A stretch of DNA of 64,000 nt from Amycolatopsis rifamycinica (GCF_000695625.1 NZ_JMQI01000051.1:62001-126000), one strand, 5' to 3'. Shown: positions 19,614 to 28,914, counted from the stretch's first letter. Notes: generated by a model from the sequence alone, not told the origin. Translations and numbers: made by a program.

Positions 19614-21416
19614 ATGCATCATGACCTTCCCGGAGGTCGGCGCGAGGAGGCCGACCCTTCAGCAACATCCGGAGCTGGGACGACGGCGGACGAGCAGGCT
19701 CGGCAGATCCGTTTTCTCGAGGAAGAAGTGGCGCTGCTGCGCCGCAAACTGACGGACTCGCCACGGCAGAACCGCGTTCTCGAACAGCGGCTCGCCGAGG
19801 CCTCGGAAAGGGTGAGCCAGCTCACCGAACGCAACACCAAACTGGTCGAAACCCTGCGCGAAGCGCGAGGACAGCTCCTCGCCCTCCGCGAGGAGGTCGA
19901 CCGGCTGGCCCAGCCACCGTCCGGGTACGGCGTCTTCGTCGAGGCGTACGAGGACAACACGGTGGACGTCTTCACGGCCGGCCGGAAGATGCGGGTGTCG
20001 GTTTCGCCCGCGGTCGAGATCTCGTCGCTGCGCCGCGGCCAGGCGCTGCGGCTCAACGAGGCGCTCACCGTGGTCGAAGGCGGCGGTTTCGAACGCGTCG
20101 GTGAGGTCTGTGCCCTGCGCGAGGTGCTCGCACCGGACGTCGAGGGCAGCAGCCCTCGCGCGCTGGTGGTCGGGCACGCGGACGAGGAGCGGGTGGTCCT
20201 GCTCTCCGATCTGCTGGCCGAGCAGCCGCTCAAGCCGGGCGACTCGCTCCTGGTCGACTCCAAGGCCGGTTACGCGTACGAGCGCGTGCCGAAGGCGGAG
20301 GTCGAGGACCTGGTGCTGGAGGAGGTGCCCGACGTCCGCTACGAGGACATCGGCGGCCTCACCCGGCAGATCGAGCAGATCAGGGACGCGGTCGAGCTGC
20401 CGTTCCTGCACGCCGATCTCTACCAGGAGTACCAGCTGCGCCCGCCCAAGGGCGTCCTGCTCTACGGCCCGCCGGGCTGCGGCAAGACGCTCATCGCCAA
20501 GGCGGTGGCGAACTCGCTGGCCAAGAAGGTGGCCGCGGCACGGGGCGAGAACGAGGACGGGAAGTCCTACTTCCTGAACATCAAGGGCCCCGAGCTGCTC
20601 AACAAGTTCGTCGGGGAGACCGAGCGGCACATCCGCCTGATCTTCCAGCGGGCGCGGGAGAAGGCCTCCGAGGGCACCCCGGTGATCGTGTTCTTCGACG
20701 AGATGGACTCGATCTTCCGGACCCGTGGTTCGGGCGTGTCGTCCGACGTGGAGACCACGATCGTGCCGCAGCTGCTGTCGGAGATCGACGGTGTCGAAGG
20801 CCTGGAGAACGTCATCGTCATCGGCGCCTCCAACCGCGAGGACATGATCGACCCGGCGATCCTGCGGCCGGGCCGGCTCGACGTCAAGATCAAGATCGAG
20901 CGTCCGGACGCCGAAGGCGCGAAGGACATCTTCTCCAAGTACCTGGCCGAAGGCCTGCCGATCCACGCCGACGACCTCGCCGAGTTCGGTGGCGACGCCA
21001 AGGCGACGTTCGACGCGATGATCCAGCACACCGTCGAGCGGATGTACGAGGAGAGCGACGAGAACCGGTTCCTCGAGGTGACCTACGCCAACGGGGACAA
21101 GGAAGTCCTGTACTTCCGCGACTTCAACTCGGGCGCGATGATCCAGAACATCGTGGACCGGGCGAAGAAGTCGGCGATCAAGTCGGTGCTGGAGACCAAG
21201 CAGCCCGGTCTCCGCGTGCAGCACCTGCTGGACGCGATCGTCGACGAGTTCGCGGAGAACGAGGACCTCCCGAACACGACCAACCCGGACGACTGGGCCC
21301 GGATCTCCGGCAAGAAGGGCGAGCGGATCGTCTACATCCGCACGCTCGTCACCGGCAAGAACCAGGACTCGGGGCGGGCGATCGACACCGCCACGAACAC
21401 CGGTCAGTACCTGTAG
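19614..21416 (+). CDS. mpa: proteasomal ATPase Mpa/ARC
   Basis: 600 residues from ATG 19614. The N-terminal coiled coil (about residues 30-95) binds Pup. Two OB folds follow (95-235), then the AAA domain with Walker A GPPGCGKT (near 287), Walker [11 protein letters not shown] and the Arg-rich second region of homology ([19 protein letters not shown]). The C terminus is GQYL, whose penultimate Tyr docks into the 20S proteasome. The hexamer unfolds pupylated proteins and threads them into PrcBA. In M. tuberculosis the gene is close to dop; here eight genes separate them. Confidence 0.97.
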   Translation: MHHDLPGGRREEADPSATSGAGTTADEQARQIRFLEEEVALLRRKLTDSPRQNRVLEQRLAEASERVSQLTERNTKLVETLREARGQLLALREEVDRLAQPPSGYGVFVEAYEDNTVDVFTAGRKMRVSVSPAVEISSLRRGQALRLNEALTVVEGGGFERVGEVCALREVLAPDVEGSSPRALVVGHADEERVVLLSDLLAEQPLKPGDSLLVDSKAGYAYERVPKAEVEDLVLEEVPDVRYEDIGGLTRQIEQIRDAVELPFLHADLYQEYQLRPPKGVLLYGPPGCGKTLIAKAVANSLAKKVAAARGENEDGKSYFLNIKGPELLNKFVGETERHIRLIFQRAREKASEGTPVIVFFDEMDSIFRTRGSGVSSDVETTIVPQLLSEIDGVEGLENVIVIGASNREDMIDPAILRPGRLDVKIKIERPDAEGAKDIFSKYLAEGLPIHADDLAEFGGDAKATFDAMIQHTVERMYEESDENRFLEVTYANGDKEVLYFRDFNSGAMIQNIVDRAKKSAIKSVLETKQPGLRVQHLLDAIVDEFAENEDLPNTTNPDDWARISGKKGERIVYIRTLVTGKNQDSGRAIDTATNTGQYL

Positions 21417-21427
21417 GTTCCGCGCGC

Positions 21428-21459
21428 GATGGGGCGGTTGCTTCGGCAGCCGCCCCATC
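21428..21459. terminator. terminator hairpin after mpa
   Basis: A 14-bp stem (21428-21441 with 21446-21459, one G-T pair) closed by a TTCG tetraloop. It begins 12 bases after the mpa stop and lies just before the end of the convergent transporter gene, so it can serve both. Confidence 0.85.
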
Positions 21460-21466
21460 GGCGTGT

Positions 21467-22405
21467 CTACCGCCGGACCAGTTCGGCTCCGGCCGGGGTT
21501 GAGCGGCGCAGGCGCAACTTTCCGTGGGCGGCCAGGATTCCCGCGATCACCAGCACCGCGCCGGCCGGCTGGTGCCAGCTCACCGGCTCGCCCAGCACCA
21601 GCACGCCGAGCAGCACGCCCACCACCGGGGTCAGGTACGTCACCGCGGAGGCGTTGGCCGCGCCCCACGCGGCGATGATCCGGGTGTTCCACGCGTAGGC
21701 GATGCCCGTGCCGAAGACGCCCAGCGCGATCATGCTCGCCACCACCGCCAGGTCCAGGTGCACCGGCGTCGCCGCGACCAGCGGCGTGAGCAGGCCGAGG
21801 ATCACCGTCGCCGAAGCCGTCTGCCCGAACGCCACGACCACCGGATCCGTTCCACGAGGTGAGACGAACCGGCGCAGGTAGACGAAACACGCGCCGTAGC
21901 ACGTCGTCGCGCCGAGGCAGGCGAGCTGAGCCGTCAGCTGTTGTGAGACGTCGATGCCGTGCCACACCCCGACGATCGTGAGCACGCCGAGGAACCCGAG
22001 CAGCAGGCCGAGCACCCGCGGTGGGGTGAACCGCTCCTCCGGCAGCGCCGCGGCCGCCAGCAGCATCGTGACCAGCGGCGTCGTCGCGTTGAAGATGCTG
22101 GCCAAGCCGGAGGGGATGTACTGCTCCGCCCAGGAGAACAGCAGGAACGGCACCACGCACAGCAGCACCGACACGACCGCGAGGTGGCCCCACAGCGCGG
22201 GATCCCGGGGAAGCGGCCGCCGGCGCGCCAGCAGGATCACGGCCAGCGCCAGTGCCCCCAGCGCGACGCGGGCGAGCGCGACCTGGCCGGGGGAGAGCCC
22301 GCCGAGACCCACCTTGATGAACAGGAAACTCGCACCCCACACCACGGCCAGCAGCACGAACCGCACCGTGACCCCGAAATTCGCCGATCGCATGGCCGCA
22401 GTCAA
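21467..22405 (-). CDS. EamA/DMT-family transporter
   Basis: 312 residues with ten hydrophobic segments in two homologous halves of five, the drug/metabolite transporter layout. The EamA signature is visible in VVWGASFLFIKVGL (first half) and in the second-half repeat ending LVLGEPVSWHQPAGAVLVIAGI. It is probably an inner-membrane exporter or exchanger of small metabolites; the substrate cannot be predicted. ATG 22393 is an alternative start. It is divergent from a DUF3626 gene. Confidence 0.88.
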   Translation of the reverse strand: MTAAMRSANFGVTVRFVLLAVVWGASFLFIKVGLGGLSPGQVALARVALGALALAVILLARRRPLPRDPALWGHLAVVSVLLCVVPFLLFSWAEQYIPSGLASIFNATTPLVTMLLAAAALPEERFTPPRVLGLLLGFLGVLTIVGVWHGIDVSQQLTAQLACLGATTCYGACFVYLRRFVSPRGTDPVVVAFGQTASATVILGLLTPLVAATPVHLDLAVVASMIALGVFGTGIAYAWNTRIIAAWGAANASAVTYLTPVVGVLLGVLVLGEPVSWHQPAGAVLVIAGILAAHGKLRLRRSTPAGAELVRR

Positions 22406-22452
22406 ACCGGCGGACCGGCCGCGGAGCCAGTGGTTTTCCGACGCCGTGTTGT

Positions 22453-22468
22453 GTATAACGATCTATAC
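22453..22468. promoter_or_regulatory. GTATAACGAYCTATAC motif, copy 1
   Basis: GTATAACGATCTATAC has GTATA/TATAC inverted ends. It stands one base before the ATG of the DUF3626 gene and 48 bp upstream of the transporter start. TATAAC inside it can serve as a rightward -10 box. Near-identical copies lie at 24621 and 43877. Confidence 0.55.
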
Positions 22469-22469
22469 C

Positions 22470-23294
22470 ATGGGGCACGGATGGCGAGCAGCGGTCACCC
22501 ACGTCGCGAACCGCGTCGCCGGGCCACCGCTGCCGGCGGGCTTGGACGTCACGATCCACTTCCACCCGGACCGGCTGGTGGGGGAGGTGCCGCTGCTGCG
22601 GCACTGGCTGACCGACGGGGTCTACCGCTCCCAGTTCGAGACGGGCACGGGCAACGGCGGCCTGACCGCGCACCCCGGCGGTGCCCGGTGGCACTGGGAG
22701 CACCGGATGTTCGGCGGCGTCTACGACGAGCTGCCGCCGTCGGAGCGCCCGAAGTACGGCTCCCTCAACCACCGCCGCCGCCCGGCCGGTGGCTCGGTGC
22801 GGTTCGGCTCGGCCCACTTCCGGCTCAGGCGGGAGGTGCTCGAGCGCACCACCTTCTGCTATCCCGACAGCTTCAGCGAGCCGACGCACTTCGGCACGCG
22901 CTCGCACATGCCGCTGATCCCGCTCGTCGAAGCCGACGCCCCCGACGAACTCGACGACTACATCGAGGCCCACGTCCACGGCCCGCTCCGCCTGCCGGAC
23001 GACGTCGCGGCCCTGGTGCTGGATCCGTCCTTCCGCGGCACCGACGTCGAAGCCGCGGCCGCGGAGTTCCGCGTCCCGACGTACTGGCACCACGGGTTCC
23101 GGCTACCGGTGGCGAAGCTCGCCGAGCACGCGGACTACCGCGGCGAGGAAGCCGTGCGCGCCGGCGAAGACATCGCCGAGGACGGCCGGCTGGACGCCCG
23201 CGTCATCGGCGACGCCGTCCGCGCCGGCCGGCACGATCCCCAGGTGCTCAAGCGCGTGTGGCACTGCACCGCGCGCTTCGGGCTACGCGGCTAG
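22470..23294 (+). CDS. DUF3626-family protein
   Basis: 274 residues. Conserved stretches such as VTIHFHPDRL, then PKYGSLNHRRRPAGGS and RFGSAHFRLR, match my recollection of the DUF3626 family, whose function is unknown. Many conserved His, Arg and Asp residues (HFHPD, HVHGP, YWHHGFR) suggest an enzyme, perhaps acting on nucleotides or a phosphoester. No signal or membrane segment is seen. The start is the ATG directly after the palindromic motif, with no ribosome site. The 3' end overlaps the convergent oxidoreductase gene by 12 bp. Confidence 0.8.
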   Translation: MGHGWRAAVTHVANRVAGPPLPAGLDVTIHFHPDRLVGEVPLLRHWLTDGVYRSQFETGTGNGGLTAHPGGARWHWEHRMFGGVYDELPPSERPKYGSLNHRRRPAGGSVRFGSAHFRLRREVLERTTFCYPDSFSEPTHFGTRSHMPLIPLVEADAPDELDDYIEAHVHGPLRLPDDVAALVLDPSFRGTDVEAAAAEFRVPTYWHHGFRLPVAKLAEHADYRGEEAVRAGEDIAEDGRLDARVIGDAVRAGRHDPQVLKRVWHCTARFGLRG

Positions 23295-24164
23295 CAGCGC
23301 CTCGGTCAGCCGCCGCCAGTGCGGCATGGCCGAGGTGCCCGGCTCCACCCCGATGACCTGGACGCCGACGTGATCGGCGCCCGCTTCGAGGTGCCGGCCC
23401 AGTTTCGCGACGATCGTCTCCAGGTCGCCCCAGTACACGAGGTCGTCGACGAGCCGGTCGCTGCCACGGCCGCCGTCGATGTCGTCTTCGGTGTAGCCGA
23501 GCCGGAGGAACTTCGCGATGTTGTACTTCGTGGTGAGGTAGGTGTGCAGGTGTCCGCGGGCGATCTCCCGGGCCTTGGCCGCATCCGCCTCGAACAGCAC
23601 CGCGTGCTCGACACCGAGGAACGGTTCCGCCCCGAGGATCTCGCGCGCCTGGGCGGTGTGCTCCGGGGTGACGTGGTAGGTGTGCGCGCCGGCCGAGCGG
23701 TCGCGGGCCAGCTCCAGCATCTTCGGCCCGTAGGCGGCGAGGATCCGGCGGATCGGTGCGCGTGGCGCGGGGTTGACGTGCTTGTCGACGTCCAGGGCGT
23801 CGAGGTAGTCGTTCATCGCCCGGAGCGGCTTCACGCCGGGCTTTCCGGCGCCGAAGCCCAGGCCGAGCAGGTGGCGGTCCGGGTAGGCGTCGGCCAGCAG
23901 CAGGGCCGCCCCGCGGGTCCACTGCGCCTCGCGGGACCAGATCTGCGCGATGCCGTTGATGACGGTGAGCCGTTCGGTGGCGGAGAGGAGGAACCCGGCG
24001 TGCGTCAAGGCTTCCCGGCCCTCGCTCTCCGGGATCCAGATGGCCGGCCAGCCGAGTTCGTCCAGCTCCCGCACCGAATCCCGGATCAGGCCGGCCGGCT
24101 GGTCCTCGAAGTCGAACGTCCAGATGCCGTAGCGGCCGAGCCGCATGTTCTCGATCATACCCAT
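23283..24164 (-). CDS. LLM-class F420-dependent oxidoreductase
   Basis: 293 residues with the luciferase-like TIM-barrel pattern: GIWTFDFEDQPAG at the start, LGLGFGAGKPGV in the middle and the F420/phosphate-binding part near GDLETIVAKLGRHLEAGADHV. It resembles the TIGR03620-type F420 enzymes of actinobacteria. It probably reduces or oxidises an organic substrate with F420; the substrate is unknown. The ATG at 24164 lies seven bases after a minus-strand GATACT, so a leaderless mRNA is likely. ATG 24158 and 24146 are alternatives. Confidence 0.87.
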   Translation of the reverse strand: MGMIENMRLGRYGIWTFDFEDQPAGLIRDSVRELDELGWPAIWIPESEGREALTHAGFLLSATERLTVINGIAQIWSREAQWTRGAALLLADAYPDRHLLGLGFGAGKPGVKPLRAMNDYLDALDVDKHVNPAPRAPIRRILAAYGPKMLELARDRSAGAHTYHVTPEHTAQAREILGAEPFLGVEHAVLFEADAAKAREIARGHLHTYLTTKYNIAKFLRLGYTEDDIDGGRGSDRLVDDLVYWGDLETIVAKLGRHLEAGADHVGVQVIGVEPGTSAMPHWRRLTEALLAA

Positions 24165-24171
24165 AAATCGA

Positions 24172-24191
24172 AGTATCGCAGATTTACGATA
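24172..24191. promoter_or_regulatory. promoter and inverted repeat upstream of the F420 oxidoreductase
   Basis: TATCG (24174-24178) and CGATA (24187-24191) form an inverted repeat with an 8-bp spacer. It overlaps the minus-strand -10-like GATACT (24177-24172). It may be an operator for the nearby ArsR-type regulator; this is inferred from distance only. Confidence 0.4.
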
Positions 24192-24230
24192 TGAAGCAAC
24201 GGGTGGGTGGGCGAACCGGGGACGGGGAGC

Positions 24231-24569
24231 TCAAAGGGTGTGGCCGAGGGTGGCGACGAGCTCGGCGATCCGGGCTTCGTCGCGCTTGTAGTGCGTCCAC
24301 TTGCCGACGCGCGTCGCCCGGACCAGCCCGGCGCGCTGCAGCTCGGCCATGTACGCCGAGACGGTCGACTGCGCGAGCCCGGTCTTCTCCTGGATGTGCG
24401 TCACGCACACGCCGACCTCGACCGGATCGGCGATCGCCCGCTCGACAGGGAAGTGCCGCACGGGCTCCCGCAGCCACCGCAGCACCTGCAGCCGCACCGG
24501 GTTCGCGAGCGCCTTGAACACGTCGAGCAGCTGCTCGACGTCGGGCTCGGGTTCGGTGTGTGCGGTCAT
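24231..24569 (-). CDS. ArsR-family winged-helix regulator
   Basis: 112 residues. Core features are FKALANPVRLQVLRWL and the recognition helix TGLAQSTVSAYMAELQRAGL, followed by the wing VGKWTHYKRDE. No CxC metal pair is in the first helix and the only Cys is CVTHIQ, so this is probably not a metal sensor. It lies just upstream of the F420 oxidoreductase on the same strand and may control it. It is divergent from the small protein / aldo-keto reductase pair across a palindromic motif. Confidence 0.88.
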   Translation of the reverse strand: MTAHTEPEPDVEQLLDVFKALANPVRLQVLRWLREPVRHFPVERAIADPVEVGVCVTHIQEKTGLAQSTVSAYMAELQRAGLVRATRVGKWTHYKRDEARIAELVATLGHTL

Positions 24570-24620
24570 GGGCTTCCAGGTCAGCATAACCGCCCCCGGC
24601 GTGTATTCCCCGGCGCTACG

Positions 24621-24638
24621 CGTATAACGACCTATACT
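24621..24638. promoter_or_regulatory. GTATAACGAYCTATAC motif, copy 2, with a leaderless promoter
   Basis: CGTATAACGACCTATAC at 24621-24637 runs into the -10 hexamer TATACT (24633-24638). Seven bases later is the GTG of the next gene, so transcription probably starts at the start codon. Confidence 0.6.
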
Positions 24639-24645
24639 CACGCCC

Positions 24646-24981
24646 GTGACCGAAGAAACCCGGCCCCGCGCACCCATCACCGAAGCCGCCGTCCTGGCCT
24701 GGCTGGAGACGACGGCGGCCGCCGTCGAAGCGGGGGAGGTGAGTGCCCAGGAGCTCATCGACCTGCTCGGCGAGCTGCGCCGCGCGTCCGCGGCCTGCGC
24801 CGACGCCTCGGACTGGCTGCTGCTCGCGGCCCGTGAAGGCGGCGCCAGCCTGCGGCAGATCGCCCCCGTCTTCGGCAAGGGCTACGTCCGGGCCCCGGCC
24901 GCGCGCCTGGAGAAGCTCCACCGCCAAGCCCAGACGTCGAGTCAGTGGCTGGCCATCCTGCGGCACAAGCAGACGGCGTGA
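24646..24981 (+). CDS. small protein with a possible helix-turn-helix
   Basis: 111 residues, all helical by eye and unrelated to any family I can name. The segment EGGASLRQIAPVFGKGYV (near residues 68-85) has the spacing of a helix-turn-helix and is followed by a basic helix (ARLEKLHRQ), so DNA binding is possible. Translation begins at the first base of the predicted leaderless transcript. The end overlaps the aldo/keto reductase start (GTGA), so the two are coupled. Confidence 0.7.
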   Translation: MTEETRPRAPITEAAVLAWLETTAAAVEAGEVSAQELIDLLGELRRASAACADASDWLLLAAREGGASLRQIAPVFGKGYVRAPAARLEKLHRQAQTSSQWLAILRHKQTA

Positions 24982-25913
24982 GCGTGGACCGCGTCGCGCT
25001 CGGCCTGGCGGCACTGGGCCGCCCCGCCTACATCAACCTGGGCCGGGACGGGGCGCTGCCGCCGGTGCGGGACGTCGCTTCGATGCGCGCGGCGACGTTC
25101 GCGGTGCTCGACGACGCCTACGCCGCGGGCGTCCGGCACGTCGACGTCGCCCGGTCCTACGGGCGCTCCGAGGAATTCCTGGCCGGCTGGCTCGCCGAGC
25201 GCGGCCACCCGGACGTCGAGGTCTCCAGCAAGTGGGGCTACGCCTACGTCGGCCAATGGCGGCTCGACGCCGACGTGCACGAGGTGAAGGAGCATTCGGC
25301 GGCGCGGTTCGCCGCGCAGTGGGCGGAAACCCTGGCGCTGCTGGGGGACCGGGTGGGGCTCTACCAGGTGCATTCGCTCACTGTGGACAGTCCGTTGTTC
25401 ACCGACGAGCCGTTGCTCGAAGCGCTGGCGGAGCTGTCCGCGAACGGGGTCGCGGTCGGGTTTTCGACGTCCGGGCCGGCCCAGGCGGACGCGATCGAGC
25501 GGGCGTTCGCGCTGGAAGCGGCCGGACGTCCGGTGTTCTCGGCGGTGCAGTCGACGTGGAACGTCCTCGAGCCGTCGGCGGGGCGCGCTCTCGCCGCGGC
25601 GCACGCGGCCGGGAACCGGGTGCTGGTCAAGGAAACCCTGGCCAACGGCAGGCTGGCGGTCGAAGCGCCGTCCGTGGTGCGGGACATCGCCGCGGCGCAC
25701 GGGACCGGGCCGGACGCGGTCGCGGTGGCCGCCGTGCTGGCGAACGGCTGGGCGGACCGGGCGGTCATCGGCCCGGCGAGCCCGGCGCAGCTCGCGGCGA
25801 ACCTGCGGGCGACGGCGCTCGAACTGACCGCGGCGGAACGGGACTCCCTGGCCGCGCTCGCCGAGGAACCCGCGGCCTACTGGCGACACCGGTCCTCGTT
25901 GGAGTGGGACTGA
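24978..25913 (+). CDS. aldo/keto reductase
   Basis: 311 residues, TIM barrel. The catalytic region shows HVDVARSYGRSEEFLAGWL (Asp and Tyr) and VSSKWGYAYVG (Lys). LYQVHSL takes the place of the usual catalytic-His strand and VIGPASPAQLAANL is the NADP-binding end. It probably reduces an aldehyde or ketone with NADPH. The GTG at 24978 overlaps the TGA of the small upstream gene by four bases. Confidence 0.88.
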   Translation: MSVDRVALGLAALGRPAYINLGRDGALPPVRDVASMRAATFAVLDDAYAAGVRHVDVARSYGRSEEFLAGWLAERGHPDVEVSSKWGYAYVGQWRLDADVHEVKEHSAARFAAQWAETLALLGDRVGLYQVHSLTVDSPLFTDEPLLEALAELSANGVAVGFSTSGPAQADAIERAFALEAAGRPVFSAVQSTWNVLEPSAGRALAAAHAAGNRVLVKETLANGRLAVEAPSVVRDIAAAHGTGPDAVAVAAVLANGWADRAVIGPASPAQLAANLRATALELTAAERDSLAALAEEPAAYWRHRSSLEWD

Positions 25914-25965
25914 AGGGCTGCACTACCCTCGCTGGCACGCCACGGACGACGGGAGGCCGGAGCAG

Positions 25966-26580
25966 GTGCGTCATCGGCAGGCGATCGCGTTGGCCGCGGT
26001 CGCGTGGGTGGGCCTCACGGGCTGCGACGGGCCCGATCCGAACAACCTCGAGACGTACTACGACGATCCGGTGCCCACGTCTTCGACCGTCCCGTCGCCG
26101 GTGGAGGCCCCGGTGAGCCCGGCGAAGGCGGCTCCGGCGCCGAAAGCGGCACCCGATCCGGGCGTGCTCGCGGCGCGGGCGTTGCTGTCCGACGCCGATG
26201 TCGCCGGCGAAGGAGTGCAGCCTGGCTCGAGTGAGACGGCGGGCTGCCTGGCGGACGGGCCGTCGGCGAGCAGCCGGACCACGACGTGGCGCTACCCCAG
26301 CGGGTCGGAGCTGAGCCACCGCGTCTTCGTGTTCCCGGACCGGACGGCCGCCCAGGCCGTCGCGGAGACCGGCTGCGCGGGCAAGACGGTGAGCGTCCCG
26401 GCCCAGCCCGGGGTCGACCTGCAGCGTGCCTGGCGCCAGGGCAAGACCTGCACGGTGCTGCTGGTCAGGGGAACACTCGTGGCCGAGCTGACGGTCTCGG
26501 CGACCACCGAGTCCCGCGCGGTGGACGCGGCCAAGCGCCTGCTGCCCGCGATGACGGCGAAGCTGACGGCTCAGCCGTAG
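25966..26580 (+). CDS. lipoprotein of unknown function
   Basis: 204 residues. There is a short signal peptide with lipobox LTGC (Cys near residue 19), then a Pro/Ala-rich linker and a C-terminal domain of about 130 residues. That domain resembles sensor-like actinobacterial lipoproteins (HRVFVFPDRTAAQAVAETGC). Four Cys in the mature domain could pair. The GTG at 25966 follows GGGAGG by nine bases. The end overlaps the convergent Nudix gene by 10 bp. Confidence 0.78.
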   Translation: MRHRQAIALAAVAWVGLTGCDGPDPNNLETYYDDPVPTSSTVPSPVEAPVSPAKAAPAPKAAPDPGVLAARALLSDADVAGEGVQPGSSETAGCLADGPSASSRTTTWRYPSGSELSHRVFVFPDRTAAQAVAETGCAGKTVSVPAQPGVDLQRAWRQGKTCTVLLVRGTLVAELTVSATTESRAVDAAKRLLPAMTAKLTAQP

Positions 26581-27089
26581 CGGCGGAACCACTCCTGGAC
26601 GCCTTCGCGGCCGTCGGGGATGAAGGGCAGCTCCGGAGCCGGGTCGTCGACCCAGGCCCGCAGTGCGTCCAGGGTGATCCAGCGGCCTTCGACGATCTCT
26701 TCGGCCTGGTGGCGGATCGGGCCGTCCCAGCGGACCTCGAAGGCGAAGTTGTGGCAGCGGTTGCGGCCGTCGTCGTAGACCTTGGTGAACAGCGGGACGG
26801 GTTCCACTCCCCGGATGCCGAGTTCTTCGGCGAGTTCGCGGCGGGCGCACTCGGCCGGCGTCTCGCCGGCGGCCACCACCCCGCCGGCCCAGCAGTCCCA
26901 GGTGGAGGGGAACACGTCCTTGCCGGGCGTGCGGAGGTGCACGTAGACCGCGTTTCCGTCACCCGAACGGACCAGGACGACGCCGGCGGCGTGCCACAGC
27001 GCGCCGGCGCGGACGCGGGCGCGGGTCGTGGTGCCGACCACCGCGCCGGCCTGGTCATAGAGGGCAACGAGTTCGTCACTGCCTGGCAT
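26571..27089 (-). CDS. NUDIX hydrolase
   Basis: 172 residues. The Nudix box runs from GGVVAAGETPAECARRE into LAEELGI (residues 70-92), with the expected G-x5-E-x7-REuxEExGu pattern. The N-terminal layout (ELVALYDQAGAVVGTTTRA) is that of the isopentenyl-diphosphate-isomerase-like / YfcD subgroup, so an isoprenoid or nucleotide diphosphate substrate is possible. The ATG at 27089 is six bases after a minus-strand AACGAT. It is divergent from dop. Confidence 0.9.
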   Translation of the reverse strand: MPGSDELVALYDQAGAVVGTTTRARVRAGALWHAAGVVLVRSGDGNAVYVHLRTPGKDVFPSTWDCWAGGVVAAGETPAECARRELAEELGIRGVEPVPLFTKVYDDGRNRCHNFAFEVRWDGPIRHQAEEIVEGRWITLDALRAWVDDPAPELPFIPDGREGVQEWFRRYG

Positions 27090-27095
27090 GGGTGC

Positions 27096-27124
27096 ATCGT
27101 TCCACTAGAGCGACCCCGTAGGGT
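27096..27124. promoter_or_regulatory. divergent leaderless promoters, NUDIX gene / dop
   Basis: The minus-strand AACGAT (27101-27096) is six bases before the NUDIX ATG. The plus-strand TAGGGT (27119-27124) is six bases before the dop ATG at 27131. The two hexamers are 17 bp apart. Neither gene has a ribosome site. Confidence 0.6.
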
Positions 27125-27130
27125 GGGGAC

Positions 27131-28633
27131 ATGCGGCGGATCATGGGAACCGAAGTCGAGTACGGCATCTCCGTGCCGGGCGACGCGACGGCGAACCCGG
27201 TACTCACCTCCACCCAGGTCGTGCTGGCCTACGCGGCGGCGGCCGACATCCCGCGCGCCCGGCGGGCGCGGTGGGACTACGAGGTGGAGAGCCCGCTGCG
27301 GGACGCGCGCGGGTTCGACCTGACCGGCCCGGGCGGGCCGGGGCACGACCCCGACGTCGAGGACCTGGGCGCGGCGAACGTCATCCTGACCAACGGGGCG
27401 CGGCTGTACGTCGACCACGCGCACCCGGAGTACTCGGCGCCCGAGGTGACGAACGCGCGCGACGCGGTCATCTGGGACAAGGCGGGCGAGCGGGTGATGG
27501 AGGAGGCGGCGATGAAGGCCGCCTCCGTGCCGGGACAGCCGCAGCTGCAGCTGTACAAGAACAACGTCGACGGCAAGGGCGCGAGCTACGGCACGCACGA
27601 GAACTACCTGTGCGCGCGGTCGACGCCGTTCACCGCGATCATCGCCGGGCTGACGCCGTTCTTCGTGTCGCGGCAGGTGGTCACCGGCTCCGGCCGGGTC
27701 GGGATCGGCCAGCAGAGTGAAGAGGCCGGGTTCCAGCTCTCCCAGCGTGCGGACTACATCGAGGTCGAGGTCGGCCTGGAGACCACGCTCAAGCGCGGGA
27801 TCATCAACACCCGCGACGAGCCGCACGCGGACGCGGACAAGTACCGGCGGCTGCACGTCATCATCGGTGACGCGAACATGTCGGAGTACTCGACGTACCT
27901 GAAGGTCGGGACGACGGCCCTGGTGCTGGACCTGATCGAGTCGGGCATCCGGTTCGACGAGCTGAAGCTGGACGAGCCGGTCAAGGCGGTGCACCAGATC
28001 AGCCACGACCCGACGCTGAAGACGCAGGTCGCGCTGGCCAACGGCAAGAAGTACACCGGGCTGGACCTGCAGTTCGCCTACCACGAGATCGCTTCGCAGA
28101 ACCTCGAGCGCACGGGTGCCGACGAGGCGTCGAAGGAGGTTCTGCGGGTCTGGGGCGAGGTGCTGGACGCGCTCGCCCGCGACCCGCAGGAGTGCGCGGA
28201 CCGGCTGGACTGGCCGGCCAAGCTGCGGCTGCTGGAGGGCTACCGCCAGCGAGACAACCTGGCGTGGGGCGCGCCGCGGCTGCGGCTGGTGGACCTGCAA
28301 TATTCGGACGTGCGGCTGGCGAAGGGCCTGTACAACCGGCTCGTCACCCGCGGGTCGATGAAGCGGCTGGTCTCCGAGGAGGAGGTGCTGGCCGCGGTGA
28401 CGACACCCCCGTCGGACACACGGGCCTACTTCCGGGGCCGGGCGCTGGAGAAGTACGCGACCTCGATCGCGGCGGCTTCGTGGGATTCGGTCATCTTCGA
28501 CGTGGGCAAGGAGTCGCTGGTGCGGATCCCGACCCTGGAGCCGCTGCGGGGGACGAAGGCGCACGTCGGCAAGCTGCTGGACAACGCCGCGACGGCGGAG
28601 GAGCTCGTGGAGGCGCTCACCGGTTCGGACTAG
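27131..28633 (+). CDS. dop: depupylase / Pup deamidase Dop
   Basis: 500 residues, in the glutamine-synthetase-like fold shared with Paf[15 protein letters not shown] carries the first metal-site Glu residues and the catalytic Asp lies near [12 protein letters not shown]. The Dop-specific loop after residue 40 ([21 protein letters not shown]) separates it from PafA. It cleaves the isopeptide bond between Pup and target lysines. Pup here already ends in Glu, so the deamidase activity is not required for charging. pup follows 86 bases downstream. Confidence 0.97.
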   Translation: MRRIMGTEVEYGISVPGDATANPVLTSTQVVLAYAAAADIPRARRARWDYEVESPLRDARGFDLTGPGGPGHDPDVEDLGAANVILTNGARLYVDHAHPEYSAPEVTNARDAVIWDKAGERVMEEAAMKAASVPGQPQLQLYKNNVDGKGASYGTHENYLCARSTPFTAIIAGLTPFFVSRQVVTGSGRVGIGQQSEEAGFQLSQRADYIEVEVGLETTLKRGIINTRDEPHADADKYRRLHVIIGDANMSEYSTYLKVGTTALVLDLIESGIRFDELKLDEPVKAVHQISHDPTLKTQVALANGKKYTGLDLQFAYHEIASQNLERTGADEASKEVLRVWGEVLDALARDPQECADRLDWPAKLRLLEGYRQRDNLAWGAPRLRLVDLQYSDVRLAKGLYNRLVTRGSMKRLVSEEEVLAAVTTPPSDTRAYFRGRALEKYATSIAAASWDSVIFDVGKESLVRIPTLEPLRGTKAHVGKLLDNAATAEELVEALTGSD

Positions 28634-28719
28634 GCGGGACGCACCAGCGATCGCGGCGTGACCCCGAATGTCGGGGCCGCTGGGTAGGCTAGGAAACATC
28701 AGCCACACCGGGAGGCGAG

Positions 28720-28914
28720 ATGGCCCAGGAAAAGATCGAAAAGCACGGCGGTGGTGACTCCGACGAGGAGTTCGAGGACACCGGCGCGGCGGGTCAGGAG
28801 CGGCGCGAGAAGCTCGGCGAGGACGTGGACACGATCCTCGACGAGATCGACGACGTGCTCGAGGAGAACGCCGAGGACTTCGTCCGGGCCTATGTGCAGA
28901 AGGGCGGCGAGTAG
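28720..28914 (+). CDS. pup: prokaryotic ubiquitin-like protein Pup, encoded with C-terminal GGE
   Basis: 64 residues, acidic and disordered, with GGGAGG seven bases before the ATG. The C-terminal half (DVDTILDEIDDVLEENAEDF) is the helix that binds the Mpa coiled coil. The last codons are GGC GGC GAG TAG, so the mature C terminus is Gly-Gly-Glu. M. tuberculosis Pup ends in Gln and must be deamidated. A TAGGCT at 28685-28690 could be its own -10 box in the dop-pup gap. Confidence 0.97.
   Translation: MAQEKIEKHGGGDSDEEFEDTGAAGQERREKLGEDVDTILDEIDDVLEENAEDFVRAYVQKGGE

Noticed and set aside
19659-23093. A 1,144-codon open frame on the strand opposite mpa
   Set aside because: It is an antisense artefact of GC-rich codon use. 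It has Arg/Gly/Val-rich low-complexity sequence and no domain, while mpa is clearly coding on the other strand.
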